From NCBI RefSeq assembly GCF_014836875.1, contig NZ_JACSQC010000001.1, positions 1-64,000 on the forward strand: a stretch of DNA of 64,000 bases, in the 5' to 3' direction. Both the position numbers and the translations under genes were made by a program. The DNA is from Arthrobacter pullicola. GTDB taxonomy: Bacteria; Actinomycetota; Actinomycetes; Actinomycetales; Micrococcaceae. Below are positions 26,864-34,909 of the stretch, piece by piece. Positions within the stretch are counted from its first letter, which is position 1; each line of letters starts with the position of its first letter. A model generated the notes under the pieces. The model was not told the origin of the DNA. It made no database searches and saw nothing but the letters and a program-made list of their open reading frames with translations.

Positions 26864-27529
26864 CTAAAGACGCTTGTCCGCGCGCCGGGAAATCCAGGAG
26901 CCGCCCAGCTGGACGGCCTGCACCAGCAGGATCATCAGGACGATCGCGGTGATCATCAGCCCGGTTTCGTAGCGGTAATAGCCGTAGCGGATGGCGAAGT
27001 CGCCGATTCCGCCCCCGCCGACAAGCCCGGCCATCGCGGAATAGGAGATGAAGCTGACCGTCATGATGGTCACGGAGCTGATCAGCCCCGGCCGTGCTTC
27101 CACGAGCAGGACGTCGCGGACAATCTGCCCCCGGGTGGCGCCCATGGACCGGGCAGCCTCCACCACACCCCCGCCGAGAGCGGTGATGTTCTGTTCCACG
27201 AACCGGGCGAAATACGGGATCGCGTTGATGGTCAGCGGCACGATCACCGCCGCCGTGCCGATGGTGGTGCCCACGACGAAGCGGGTGAACGGGATGATCG
27301 CGATCAGCAGGATCAGGAACGGAAAGGACCGGACCAGGTTGACCAGCGAATCCAGGACCCGGTGCAGTTTGGGCTTGTGGACCAGCCCGTTGGGGCCGAG
27401 CGTGTACAGCAGGACACCCAGCGGGGTGCCGATCAGCACGGCCAGGGGAATGGCCACCAGGAGCATGATGCCGGTTTGGCCCAGCGCGGTGAGCAGCTCG
27501 GGCCAGACTTCGATGATGCGCTCAAGCAC
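26864..27529 (-). CDS. metI: Methionine-type ABC transporter permease MetI
   Basis: 221 aa from GTG 27529, preferred because AAGGAG lies 6 bases upstream and the length matches MetI (about 217 aa); the longer frame from 27574 overlaps metN by 53 bases. Five to six membrane helices are present, with SFPFLILLIAIIPFTRFVVG, the EAA-like loop EAARSMGATRGQIVRDVLLVEARPGLI, and GLVGGGGIGDFAIRYGYYRY. All are typical of MetI. It overlaps metN by 8 bases. Confidence 0.9.
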   Translation of the reverse strand: MLERIIEVWPELLTALGQTGIMLLVAIPLAVLIGTPLGVLLYTLGPNGLVHKPKLHRVLDSLVNLVRSFPFLILLIAIIPFTRFVVGTTIGTAAVIVPLTINAIPYFARFVEQNITALGGGVVEAARSMGATRGQIVRDVLLVEARPGLISSVTIMTVSFISYSAMAGLVGGGGIGDFAIRYGYYRYETGLMITAIVLMILLVQAVQLGGSWISRRADKRL

Positions 27530-28331
27530 GGTGGGCTCCTTCGAGCCGGCGGCCGGCCGGCTTTCTTTCGGCACGGTCCAGACTGATTTCGTCGGAGATC
27601 AGGTACCGGCCGATCGAGGTGGCGGGGCTGAAACCGGGCTGCTGCAGGTCCGTGAGCGCGAACTGTTCCACTACCCGCCCGTCCTCCATCACGGCCACAT
27701 TGTCTGCGATCGCCTTGATGACGTTCATTTCGTGGGTCACCACCACGATCGTGATGCCGAAGCGGGCGTTCACATCGCTGAGGTACTGCAGCACGGAGGC
27801 AGTGGTCCGCGGGTCGACGGCGGAGGTGGGCTCGTCGCACAGCAGCACCTTCGGCTCGGTGGCCAGGGCCCGGGCGATTGCCACCCGCTGCTTCTGGCCG
27901 CCGGAAAGCTTGGCCGGATACGCTCCCGCTTTGTCGGACAGATCGACGACGGCGAGCGCCTCGAGTGCCCGGCGGCGGCGCTCGGCGGCGTTTTTGACCC
28001 CGGAGAACTTCAGCGAAAGTTCCACGTTCTGCGCCGCGGTGCGGTTGTTCAGCAGGTTGAAGTGCTGGAAGATCATGCCGATCCCGTGCCGGGTTGCACG
28101 CAGGGCCGCGTCATCCAGAGCTGTCACGTCCACGCCGTCCACCAGGACCCGTCCGGAGGTGGGACGCTCCAACAGGTTGATGTTGCGCAGCAGGGTGGAT
28201 TTACCGGCTCCGGAGAAGCCGATGATTCCCTGGATACTGCCACGCGGGATTTCCAGTGACACGTCATCCACGGCGGTGAAACTGGATTCTCCGGTGCCAA
28301 AAACGGTCGAAACATTCTCGATCCGAATCAT
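27522..28331 (-). CDS. metN: Methionine-type ABC transporter ATPase lacking the NIL domain
   Basis: 269 aa. Walker A GFSGAGKST, Q-loop FQHFNLL, signature LSGGQKQRVAIARAL, Walker B VLLCDEPTSAVDP, switch VVVTHEMNV. The N-terminus MIRIENVSTVFGTGESSFTAVDDVSL is MetN-like. E. coli MetN is about 343 aa because of a C-terminal ACT-like NIL domain that binds methionine and shuts the transporter; here only about 40 aa follow the ATPase core, so that allosteric domain is absent. Regulation may rest on the SAM-I riboswitch instead. It is the first gene of the five-gene operon. Confidence 0.88.
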   Translation of the reverse strand: MIRIENVSTVFGTGESSFTAVDDVSLEIPRGSIQGIIGFSGAGKSTLLRNINLLERPTSGRVLVDGVDVTALDDAALRATRHGIGMIFQHFNLLNNRTAAQNVELSLKFSGVKNAAERRRRALEALAVVDLSDKAGAYPAKLSGGQKQRVAIARALATEPKVLLCDEPTSAVDPRTTASVLQYLSDVNARFGITIVVVTHEMNVIKAIADNVAVMEDGRVVEQFALTDLQQPGFSPATSIGRYLISDEISLDRAERKPAGRRLEGAHRA

Positions 28332-28381
28332 GCCGTCCTCCTTCGGTCATTGCCCGGGAAGAGGTGAGCACCGCACGGCAT

Positions 28382-28413
28382 CCTCATGGATGCGCTGAGG
28401 CGCACCCATGAGG
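28382..28413 (-). promoter_or_regulatory. Hairpin between SAM-I aptamer and metN
   Basis: CCTCATGG-TGCGC and GCGCA-CCATGAGG form a 13-bp stem with one mismatch and a four-base loop. It is placed between the aptamer and the metN ribosome-binding site (AAGGAGG). There is no U-run after it, so it is a candidate for an expression platform that is not a simple terminator. Confidence 0.45.
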
Positions 28414-28438
28414 GGACCAAAAGAAAGCGGGTGCTTCT

Positions 28439-28534
28439 CCATCGGTCCTGGCGGTAGCACCCCTCTCCTCCGCAGGATTACGGAAGGGGTTGCTGCGGCG
28501 TCATGGAGCCAGGTCTCTCAGCCGCTCTGGATGG
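28439..28534 (-). ncRNA. SAM-I (S-box) riboswitch of the metN operon
   Basis: Minus strand: CCATCCAGAGCGGCTGAGAG, ACCTGGCTCCATGACGCCGC, AGCAACCCC, then GGGGTGCTACCGCCAGGACC and GATGG. CCATC and GATGG close P1; the kink-turn (GCUGAGAGACC), the P3 strands CAACCC/GGGGUGC and the conserved GCCAGGACCGAU are the S-box core. It is 90-100 nt long. SAM binding should lower expression of the downstream metN-metI-LLM-SfnB-metQ operon. Confidence 0.9.
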
Positions 28535-28602
28535 TTACTGGTCCATGTAAGCCGGGACAGCCCCAGCCCGGCAAGAACATGTCGGTGTATGGCCCGGCAC
28601 GT

Positions 28603-28633
28603 CGCTGTGTGACGCTTCGGGCGTCACACAGCG
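28603..28633. promoter_or_regulatory. 13-bp perfect inverted repeat in the metN/SAP intergenic region
   Basis: CGCTGTGTGACGC (28603-28615), loop TTCGG, GCGTCACACAGCG (28621-28633), followed by the 8-bp palindrome TTACGTAA at 28640-28647. There is no T-run in either direction. It lies between the divergent SAM-I operon and the SAP-domain gene and could be an operator for both or a stable hairpin. Nothing else is recognised in 28535-28724. Confidence 0.55.
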
Positions 28634-28724
28634 CCTTTGTTACGTAACCCGGACCGGCCCGACATAAACACCTTTGACGCCTAGGGTCACCGGGATATCC
28701 GCCCGGGTCAGGGAGGATAGGGCA

Positions 28725-29282
28725 GTGACTCTTCCGGAACGCCCTGCCCTCTCCCCTGCTCTGAGCGCGGCCGAGTTCCGCCGCTGGTACTGGCTGAAAG
28801 AGGAGCTGCTGGTCTTTGCCCGGACCCAGGGAATCCCCGCCTCCGGCTCCAAGGAGATCCTGGGCGAACGGATTGCTGCGTTGCTGGGCGGAAAACCCCT
28901 CCCTGCCGTGCCTGCCCCGGCGGGCAGGAAGGACAGGGTCCACCGTTTAGTGCCCCCGTTGACCATCCATACCGTGATCCCGGCCGGGCATCCCTGCAGC
29001 CAGGTCCTGCGGGAATTCTTCGTGAACGCCCTCGGCCCCGGGTTCCGGTTCGACGCACCCATGCGGGAGTTCTTCGCCGGCAATGACGGCACCGCAACCA
29101 TGGGCGCGGCACTCGATCACTGGCACGCCACCCGGGGAGAGGCACCCCGGCCGATCGGCAAGCAGTTTGAGCTGAACCGTTTTTCCCGCGAGTGGCATGC
29201 TGCCAATCCGTCCGGCAGCCGGGAGCAGATGCTCGCGGCATGGCAGGTTCACCGGTCGCTGCCGGTGGATCAGCGAACATAG
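28725..29282 (+). CDS. SAP and DUF6434 domain protein
   Basis: 185 aa from GTG 28725 with GGGAGGA upstream. The N-terminal LSAAEFRRWYWLKEELLVFARTQGI...SGSKEILGERIAALL is a SAP-like helix-extended-loop-helix, often nucleic-acid binding. The middle part (LTIHTVIPAGHPCSQVLREFFVNALGPGFRFDAPMREFF, about residues 75-130) fits DUF6434. The function is unknown. It is divergent from the metN operon and convergent with the CoA-binding protein gene. Confidence 0.75.
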   Translation: MTLPERPALSPALSAAEFRRWYWLKEELLVFARTQGIPASGSKEILGERIAALLGGKPLPAVPAPAGRKDRVHRLVPPLTIHTVIPAGHPCSQVLREFFVNALGPGFRFDAPMREFFAGNDGTATMGAALDHWHATRGEAPRPIGKQFELNRFSREWHAANPSGSREQMLAAWQVHRSLPVDQRT

Positions 29283-29297
29283 GGACCTGCGGCTGAC

Positions 29298-29714
29298 CTA
29301 CAGTCCGTAGCGCCCGGCTTCGATCACCGGGCAGGTGTCCATCACGACGTCGAGCCCGGCGTCGTGCGCACGCTGGGCAGCCGCTTCATCGATAACACCC
29401 AGCTGCAGCCACACCGCCTTCGCGCCGGCGTCGATGGCCTGGTCCACGATGCTGCCCACCTTCGCGGAGTTCACGAAACAGTCAACGACGTCGATCTGGC
29501 CGGGGATATCCGCGAGACGGGTATAGCCGGTGTTCCCGTGAACGTCCTCGCCCTTGAGGTTGACGGGGATAACTTCCATCCCCAGCGCGTCCTGAATGAA
29601 CCGGGACACGCCAACGGCTGGGCGCAGCGGATTATTGGACAGCCCCACGACGGCCCATCGGCCCCGGGCGGAGAGCAGGCGGGAAATGACCTCGGGATCG
29701 TTACGGTGCGTCAT
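29298..29714 (-). CDS. CoA-binding domain protein (YccU-like)
   Basis: 138 aa from ATG 29714, with GGAGG upstream; the longer frame from 29858 is unlikely. Rossmann-like CoA-binding domain: RWAVVGLSNNPLRPAVGVSRFIQDALG, VIPVNLKGEDVHG, IDVVDCFVNSAKV, GAKAVWLQLGVIDEAAAQRAHDAGLDVVMDTCP. It is a paralogue of the protein at 45092-45595. The biochemical role of the family is not settled. Confidence 0.85.
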   Translation of the reverse strand: MTHRNDPEVISRLLSARGRWAVVGLSNNPLRPAVGVSRFIQDALGMEVIPVNLKGEDVHGNTGYTRLADIPGQIDVVDCFVNSAKVGSIVDQAIDAGAKAVWLQLGVIDEAAAQRAHDAGLDVVMDTCPVIEAGRYGL

Positions 29715-29800
29715 AGGGCCGCCTCCTCCGGTCGGTCGTGCTGAAGACATTCCCACCTTACGCGCCAGGCAGCGTGCCCGTGGAGGTGCGGAGTCGCATC

Positions 29801-30574
29801 CTAGTCGAGGAAAGCGTCGACGGCGGCGGCCAGTTCGGCATCTTCGATGCCGTGCCATCCGCCGGCCAGGAGCTGGAATGATCCTTCGGGGAGCATCTCC
29901 GCAGCGTTCCGCGCCCAGTCCTGCAGCCGCTCATCGCTTCCGCTGCTGGCCAGGACGAGCACTGGCACCCGGACTCCGGTCAGGCTCCGCACATCAGTGT
30001 CGATCATCAGCGTGAGGTCGTAGGAAATAGTGTGCGCGGCAGGCTCAAACGGGCTGGGCTCGGAGGAGCGGATCATCTCCTCGGGGACCCCGATGGACTC
30101 CTGGAAAAGCCGGATCGCGCCGGCACGGTCATCTGCCTCGATGAGCGCTGCCAGCTGCGGACGGAAGTCTGCGCCGGAGCCGCCGTCACCGAAAAGGGGC
30201 GGTTCAACCGCCACCACGCTGGAGATGACGGCGGATTCCGAAGCCGCCCGCAGCGCCAGGATCGCTCCGGAAGAGGTGCCCAGCACATCCGCTGTCCCCC
30301 CGGCAGTTTCCACGACCGCAAGAAGGTCATCGACCTCGGATTCGGCGGTGTATTCCTCCCCGTCCCCGCTTTCGCCCTTTCCCCTGCGGTCATACGTGTA
30401 GACGGTATGGCCTGCGGCAAGCCGCTCGGCAACACCGGCCATTCCCGAGGTGGTCCGGTCCATCATGATCGGGTCCACCACCACCAGGGGAGGACCTTCA
30501 CCGTGCCGCTCCCAGGCGATTGGTGTTCCATCGGCGGACAGCACGCGCCCCGAGGCGCCGTCTGAGGGGTCCAT
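29801..30574 (-). CDS. Alpha/beta hydrolase
   Basis: 257 aa. The nucleophile is the Ser in LGTSSGAILALRAA; the family marker YDRRGKGES follows the first strands; GWHGIED near the end supplies His. It resembles small esterase/haloperoxidase-type hydrolases. AAAGGAGAAG precedes ATG 30574. It is a monocistronic gene between the CoA-binding gene and the LysR gene; the substrate is unknown. Confidence 0.78.
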   Translation of the reverse strand: MDPSDGASGRVLSADGTPIAWERHGEGPPLVVVDPIMMDRTTSGMAGVAERLAAGHTVYTYDRRGKGESGDGEEYTAESEVDDLLAVVETAGGTADVLGTSSGAILALRAASESAVISSVVAVEPPLFGDGGSGADFRPQLAALIEADDRAGAIRLFQESIGVPEEMIRSSEPSPFEPAAHTISYDLTLMIDTDVRSLTGVRVPVLVLASSGSDERLQDWARNAAEMLPEGSFQLLAGGWHGIEDAELAAAVDAFLD

Positions 30575-30660
30575 GGCTTCTCCTTTGTTGGAGTTGGGGC
30601 CACTGGCAGGCCGTCATTCCACGGTAGGAGGGCCCCCGGGCGGGGTCAATGGGCTGCTGC

Positions 30661-31554
30661 TTACGGCTGCCAATGAGCGCGGAGCGCGGCCAGGGACTCT
30701 TCCACCAGGGCGCTGCGGGTCACGCCTGCCGGCAGCGCGGCCATCACGGAATTGGTGGGGCTGCTCCCAGTCAGCGGCAGGAACTCCAGCGGCCGCCCCT
30801 CCGGGCTGAGCGGAGAAGGCTGCATCAGCAGGGAGTAGGCCAGGTTCCGGCCCACCACGTTGTGGATGGCCTGCACGCTCGCCGACCGCCAGCGGACATC
30901 CGGTTCCACACCGGCCCGGGCAAACTCGGCGATGGTCCGCTGGAGTGCAGGCTCCTCATCCATGAGGATCGCGGGGAAGCGGGCCAGCTCCGCCAGACTC
31001 ACCGACGGCTGCCCGGCCAGGGGATGGTCCGGGCTGAGGACGGCTTGCCGCCGGGTCTCCTTGAGCAGCTCGGCCGTGCAGTCGGGCAGCACCTGTGCCT
31101 CGTAAACCACGCACAGCTGGAGCCGGCCGGCGAGCATGGCCTCCTGGATATCGGGTCCGCTGCCTTCCACAAAGTCCAGTTCAACCTGCGGATGCCGGGT
31201 GGTGAACCAGTCGACCAGTGCAGGGATGGCGTGCATGGCCAGCGTCCTGAACACTCCGATGACCAGCCGGCCGGACAGCTGGCCGTGCACCTGATCGAGC
31301 ACCGCGGCCAGATCCGCGATCTGGCCGGTCATCTGCCGGGCCCGGGTGGCTACCACCTGTCCTTCCGGGGTCAGGGCCACCCCCTTGCCCCGCCGCCGGA
31401 TAGCCAGGGTCACCCCGAGCGCCTGCTCCAACTGGGACAGCGCCAGGCTCACGGCCGCCTGAGAGACATGGCAGCGCCGTGCCGCCTCAGTGATCGACCG
31501 GGTCTCTGCAACGGCCGCGAAGTACTCGAGCTGGCGCAGTGTGATTTCGCTCAT
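30661..31554 (-). CDS. LysR family transcriptional regulator
   Basis: 297 aa. N-terminal winged helix-turn-helix LRQLEYFAAVAETRSITEAARRCHVSQAAVSLALSQLEQALGVTL, then the periplasmic-binding-like effector domain (LSGRLVIGVFRTLAMHAIPALVDWF). It is divergent from the metallo-hydrolase/MHS transporter genes and likely controls them in response to their substrate. A dyad with LysR-type geometry lies in the shared intergenic region. Confidence 0.9.
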   Translation of the reverse strand: MSEITLRQLEYFAAVAETRSITEAARRCHVSQAAVSLALSQLEQALGVTLAIRRRGKGVALTPEGQVVATRARQMTGQIADLAAVLDQVHGQLSGRLVIGVFRTLAMHAIPALVDWFTTRHPQVELDFVEGSGPDIQEAMLAGRLQLCVVYEAQVLPDCTAELLKETRRQAVLSPDHPLAGQPSVSLAELARFPAILMDEEPALQRTIAEFARAGVEPDVRWRSASVQAIHNVVGRNLAYSLLMQPSPLSPEGRPLEFLPLTGSSPTNSVMAALPAGVTRSALVEESLAALRAHWQP

Positions 31555-31571
31555 AAGGCCATCTTATGGGT

Positions 31572-31592
31572 CTAGCCAGTAATTATAGCTAG
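31572..31592. promoter_or_regulatory. LysR-type operator candidate
   Basis: CTAGC (31572-31576), 11 bases, GCTAG (31588-31592), within an AT-rich stretch containing ATTATA. It lies 18 bases from the LysR start and about 70 from the metallo-hydrolase start. Confidence 0.55.
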
Positions 31593-31659
31593 GTAAATGT
31601 GATGTAGGACACCATCCTTGAGGAAGCCCGCAAAACAGCAACCCCACGGAGCAACCCCT

Positions 31660-32727
31660 ATGGATGTACAGGATTCCCTTCCCCACGTGATCACCCTCGG
31701 CACCGCGGGCGGCCCCCGCTGGTGGAAGGACCACCAGGGCACCCCGCGCTTCGGCATCGCCACGGCGGTAGTCGTCAACGGCACCTGGTACCTCGTGGAC
31801 TGCGGCCAGGGAGCGGGCCGCCAGGCCAACGCCGCCGGCCTGGACATGGCCAACCTCGGCGGAATCTTCATCACCCACATGCACTCCGACCACACCGTGG
31901 ACCTGCCCTCCCTGCTGCTCTTCGGTGCCTTCGAACTGAAGAACACGCCGCGGGGCCCGATCCCCGTGGTCGGGCCAGGCGACCGGGGCAAGCTGCCGCC
32001 GCTGTCGCCGCGGGCCACCGCGGTTCCGGTCCCCGTTGCGCCCGAACGGCCGACGCCGGGAGTCGCCGGATTGGTTGAGGGCCTGCTGGCCGCCTACGCC
32101 ACCGACTGCAACGACAGGATCTTCGATTCCCTGGCCAAGAGCCCGGCAGAGCAGTTCCAGCCCCGCGAAATCACCCTTCCGGCCGGCCTCGGGTTCGATC
32201 CGGACACCAACGTCACCCCGGAAATGGAGCCGATCGAAGTCTTCCGGGACAAGAACGTCACCGTGACCGCCGTCCTGGTCGATCACCACCCCACCGCACC
32301 GGCCTTTGCCTTCCGCTTCGAGACAGAATCCGGCTCAGTGACCATTTCCGGCGATACGGCCCCGTGCGCCAACATGGTGCGGCTGGCCCGCGGAACTGAC
32401 CTCCTGCTGCACGAGGCCATCAACCTCGACATCCTGGCCCGCCAGTACACGGACGCGCAGATGCTCCAGGCCACCATGGACCACCACCGCCGTGCCCACA
32501 CCACTGCTGCAGAGGCCGGCCGAATTGCGTCCGAGGCCGGGGTACGCCACCTCGCGCTGCACCATCTGGTGCCGAGCTACTCCCCGCCCGAGGCGTGGGC
32601 CGAGGCCCGCACAACGTTCACCGGGAACCTCAGCATCCCCGAGGACCTGGAGGTCATTCCCTTCGGCAGCACCGGCAGCGCTGCCGTTTGCCGGTCCGTT
32701 TCCGGCGCGTCAGCCGCCGCCCTTTAG
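31660..32727 (+). CDS. Metallo-beta-lactamase fold hydrolase
   Basis: 355 aa from ATG 31660 (GGAG upstream); TTG 31618 would add 14 aa. VITLGTAGGPRWW, a GTWYLVDCGQGAGRQ strand, ITHMHSDHTVDLP (zinc ligands), DHHPTAPAFAFRFE, TISGDTAPC and LALHHLVPSY place it among arylsulfatase/RNase Z-like MBL hydrolases. A 60-70 residue insertion between about 120 and 190 is distinctive. It is the first gene of a module with an MHS transporter, TetR and SDR. The substrate is unknown; ester or lactone hydrolysis is plausible. Confidence 0.8.
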   Translation: MDVQDSLPHVITLGTAGGPRWWKDHQGTPRFGIATAVVVNGTWYLVDCGQGAGRQANAAGLDMANLGGIFITHMHSDHTVDLPSLLLFGAFELKNTPRGPIPVVGPGDRGKLPPLSPRATAVPVPVAPERPTPGVAGLVEGLLAAYATDCNDRIFDSLAKSPAEQFQPREITLPAGLGFDPDTNVTPEMEPIEVFRDKNVTVTAVLVDHHPTAPAFAFRFETESGSVTISGDTAPCANMVRLARGTDLLLHEAINLDILARQYTDAQMLQATMDHHRRAHTTAAEAGRIASEAGVRHLALHHLVPSYSPPEAWAEARTTFTGNLSIPEDLEVIPFGSTGSAAVCRSVSGASAAAL

Positions 32728-32745
32728 GATTTCGAGGAAACCACC

Positions 32746-34161
32746 ATGAGCACCCAGCCCCATACTCCGGCCACGCCGGCCGGCAGCTACCACGCCTCCC
32801 CGCGGGAAATGCGCCGGATCCTGCTTTCCAGCTTCCTCGGCACCGCCGTCGAGTATTACGACTTCATCCTCTACGCCACCGCAGCCGGCATCGTCTTCAA
32901 CCAGGTCTTCTTCGCCGGAATGGACCCGCAGGTCGCCATCTTCGTCTCCTTCGGCACCCTCGCCGTCGGCTACGTCGCGCGGCCCCTGGGCGGCTTTATC
33001 TTCGGCCACCTCGGCGACCGGGTCGGGCGGAAAACCATCCTGGTCACCACCGTCCTCATGATGGGCATTGCCTCCACCCTGATCGGACTGCTGCCCACCA
33101 GCGAACAGGTCGGGGTATGGGCCCCGATCCTGCTGGTGTCCCTGCGCCTATTCCAGGGCATCGCCGTGGGCGGAGAATGGGGCGGAGCCATGCTGCTGGC
33201 CTTCGAAAATGCCAAGAAGGAATCCCGCGGCTTCGCATCAGCCTTCGCCTACATGGGTGCCCCCGCCGGCACGATCCTCGGCACCCTGATGCTTTCGGCC
33301 ATGTCCACCCTGCCGCAGGAGCAGTTCCTGTCCTGGGGCTGGCGCGTGCCGTTCCTGCTCTCCGCAGTCCTGATGGGCCTGGCAATTTTCATCCGCATGA
33401 AGGTCTCTGAATCCCGGATCTTCAATGAGCTCTCCGCTAAGGCAGAGACCAAGAAGCGCCGGGTCCCTGCCGCCGAGCTGTTCCGCGAACACCCCAAGGC
33501 ACTGCTCATCGCCGTGGGCGCCGGGCTTTCCGGGCAGATGGCCCAGGGACTGATGGGCGCCTGGGCAATCTCCTACGCCGTACAGCAGGCCGTCCTGGCC
33601 CAGACCGAAGTACTCAACATCAAGGCCCTCGGCGGTGTCAGCACCATCCTCGTGATCATCGTGGCGTCCAAGCTCTCAGACCGGATGGGCCGCCGCCGCG
33701 TGCTCATCTGGGGCAACATCGGTGCCATGATCCTGGCCTTCCCCGTGATGGCACTGCTGGACATGGGGTCCACCGTGGCGTTTATGCTGGCCATCTTCCT
33801 GGGTCTGTCCCTGGTGCAGGGCTTCACCTCCGGACCCTACGGCGCCTTTGCCGGTGAGCTGTTCCCCACCTCCGTGCGCTATTCCGGCGCTTCGATCGGC
33901 TACCAGCTGGCGGCCACCCTCGGTGCGGGCTTCACCCCCATGATCGCCACCGCCCTGGTCATCGCCGGCGGCGGCTCCCTGTGGCTGGTCGCCGGACTGT
34001 GGACAGCGTTCTCCGGCATGTCGCTGATCTCTCTGCTGGCCGCCAAGGACCGTTCCGGCGAGGACATCCAGGAACTCGACGGCCCGGGCAGCACCCACGC
34101 AGCGGCCGCGGAGGAGCCGGAGCCCGTCCCGGCGTCTGCCGAACCTGTGCGTACACCGTAA
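32746..34161 (+). CDS. MFS transporter, metabolite:H+ symporter (MHS) family
   Basis: 471 aa with 12 predicted helices. LLSSFLGTAVEYYDFILYATAAG and ARPLGGFIFGHLGDRVGRKTIL are MHS signatures; RLFQGIAVGGEWGGAMLLAFE and GELFPTSVRYSGASIGYQL also fit. The C-terminal 35 aa is acidic and cytoplasmic. MHS members import carboxylates, betaines or aromatic acids with protons. It follows the metallo-hydrolase by 18 bases, so it probably imports that enzyme's substrate. Confidence 0.88.
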   Translation: MSTQPHTPATPAGSYHASPREMRRILLSSFLGTAVEYYDFILYATAAGIVFNQVFFAGMDPQVAIFVSFGTLAVGYVARPLGGFIFGHLGDRVGRKTILVTTVLMMGIASTLIGLLPTSEQVGVWAPILLVSLRLFQGIAVGGEWGGAMLLAFENAKKESRGFASAFAYMGAPAGTILGTLMLSAMSTLPQEQFLSWGWRVPFLLSAVLMGLAIFIRMKVSESRIFNELSAKAETKKRRVPAAELFREHPKALLIAVGAGLSGQMAQGLMGAWAISYAVQQAVLAQTEVLNIKALGGVSTILVIIVASKLSDRMGRRRVLIWGNIGAMILAFPVMALLDMGSTVAFMLAIFLGLSLVQGFTSGPYGAFAGELFPTSVRYSGASIGYQLAATLGAGFTPMIATALVIAGGGSLWLVAGLWTAFSGMSLISLLAAKDRSGEDIQELDGPGSTHAAAAEEPEPVPASAEPVRTP

Positions 34162-34197
34162 ACAAACAAGGTATACACTGTAAACACCGACGTTTAC
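34158..34197. promoter_or_regulatory. TetR operator candidate
   Basis: GTAAAC (34180-34185), six bases, GTTTAC (34192-34197) form an inverted repeat just upstream of the TetR start. A third GTAAAC (34158-34163) overlaps the stop codon of the transporter. A TATACACT at 34172-34179 may be the -10 covered by these sites. Confidence 0.6.
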
Positions 34198-34210
34198 GAA
34201 AGGGGTGCCG

Positions 34211-34909
34211 ATGGCCCGGTCCCTCCCGCTGCACCCCGATACCATTGCCGCTGCCGCCGTCCGGATTGCCGACGCCGAGGGCCTGGACGCCGTCAGCATG
34301 CGCCGGGTGGCGGGGACGTTGGGCGTCTCTGCGATGGCCCTCTACCGCCATGTCGCGGACCGCCGCGCCCTCCTGCTGCTGATGGCCGACGCCGCCAAGG
34401 ACTTCGCGCTCCTGCCTCCCGGCGTGGCCACCTGGCAGGCAACGCTTGAACACATGGCCGACGCCCAGTGGCAGGCATTCCAGGCCCATCCCTGGCTGCT
34501 GCACATCGTACTGACCCCCCGTCGGCTGGTGAACCTGGCGACACCGGGTGAGGTGGAGCTGCTGCTCGCCCGGCTGCGCGGCGCCGGCCTCACCGAGGAG
34601 CAGGGCTTCGACTGCCTGCTGGGGATCTCTGCGGCTGTTATCGGCGCAGCCTCAATCACGGCGGCGGCGCAGTCCGGCCCCGAACAGTCCGGACCTGACG
34701 ACCATGCGCAGTGGAACTCCGGGGCCGTGGCACGGTTCCCGCTGGCGGCCCGGTTCCAGGACCAGGGCATCAGCTCCGCAGCTTCCCGCCGCTCTCTGGA
34801 CTTCGTCGTCGCCAACTTTATCCGCGGCGTCGAACAGGCGCTTGGGCAATTCCCCGGCTCCGCAATGCGCCCGGTTTCATGGAAGGAAGAAAATGCAACT
34901 GAAGGATAA
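34211..34909 (+). CDS. TetR family transcriptional regulator
   Basis: 232 aa from ATG 34211 (AAAGGGG upstream; GTG 34205 is a close alternative). The N-terminus IAAAAVRIADAEGLDAVSMRRVAGTLGVSAMALYRHVADRRALLLLMAD is the TetR helix-turn-helix; the C-terminal part resembles the tetracycline-repressor C-terminal domain. It probably represses itself and the SDR gene, whose ATG lies inside its last codons. Confidence 0.9.
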   Translation: MARSLPLHPDTIAAAAVRIADAEGLDAVSMRRVAGTLGVSAMALYRHVADRRALLLLMADAAKDFALLPPGVATWQATLEHMADAQWQAFQAHPWLLHIVLTPRRLVNLATPGEVELLLARLRGAGLTEEQGFDCLLGISAAVIGAASITAAAQSGPEQSGPDDHAQWNSGAVARFPLAARFQDQGISSAASRRSLDFVVANFIRGVEQALGQFPGSAMRPVSWKEENATEG

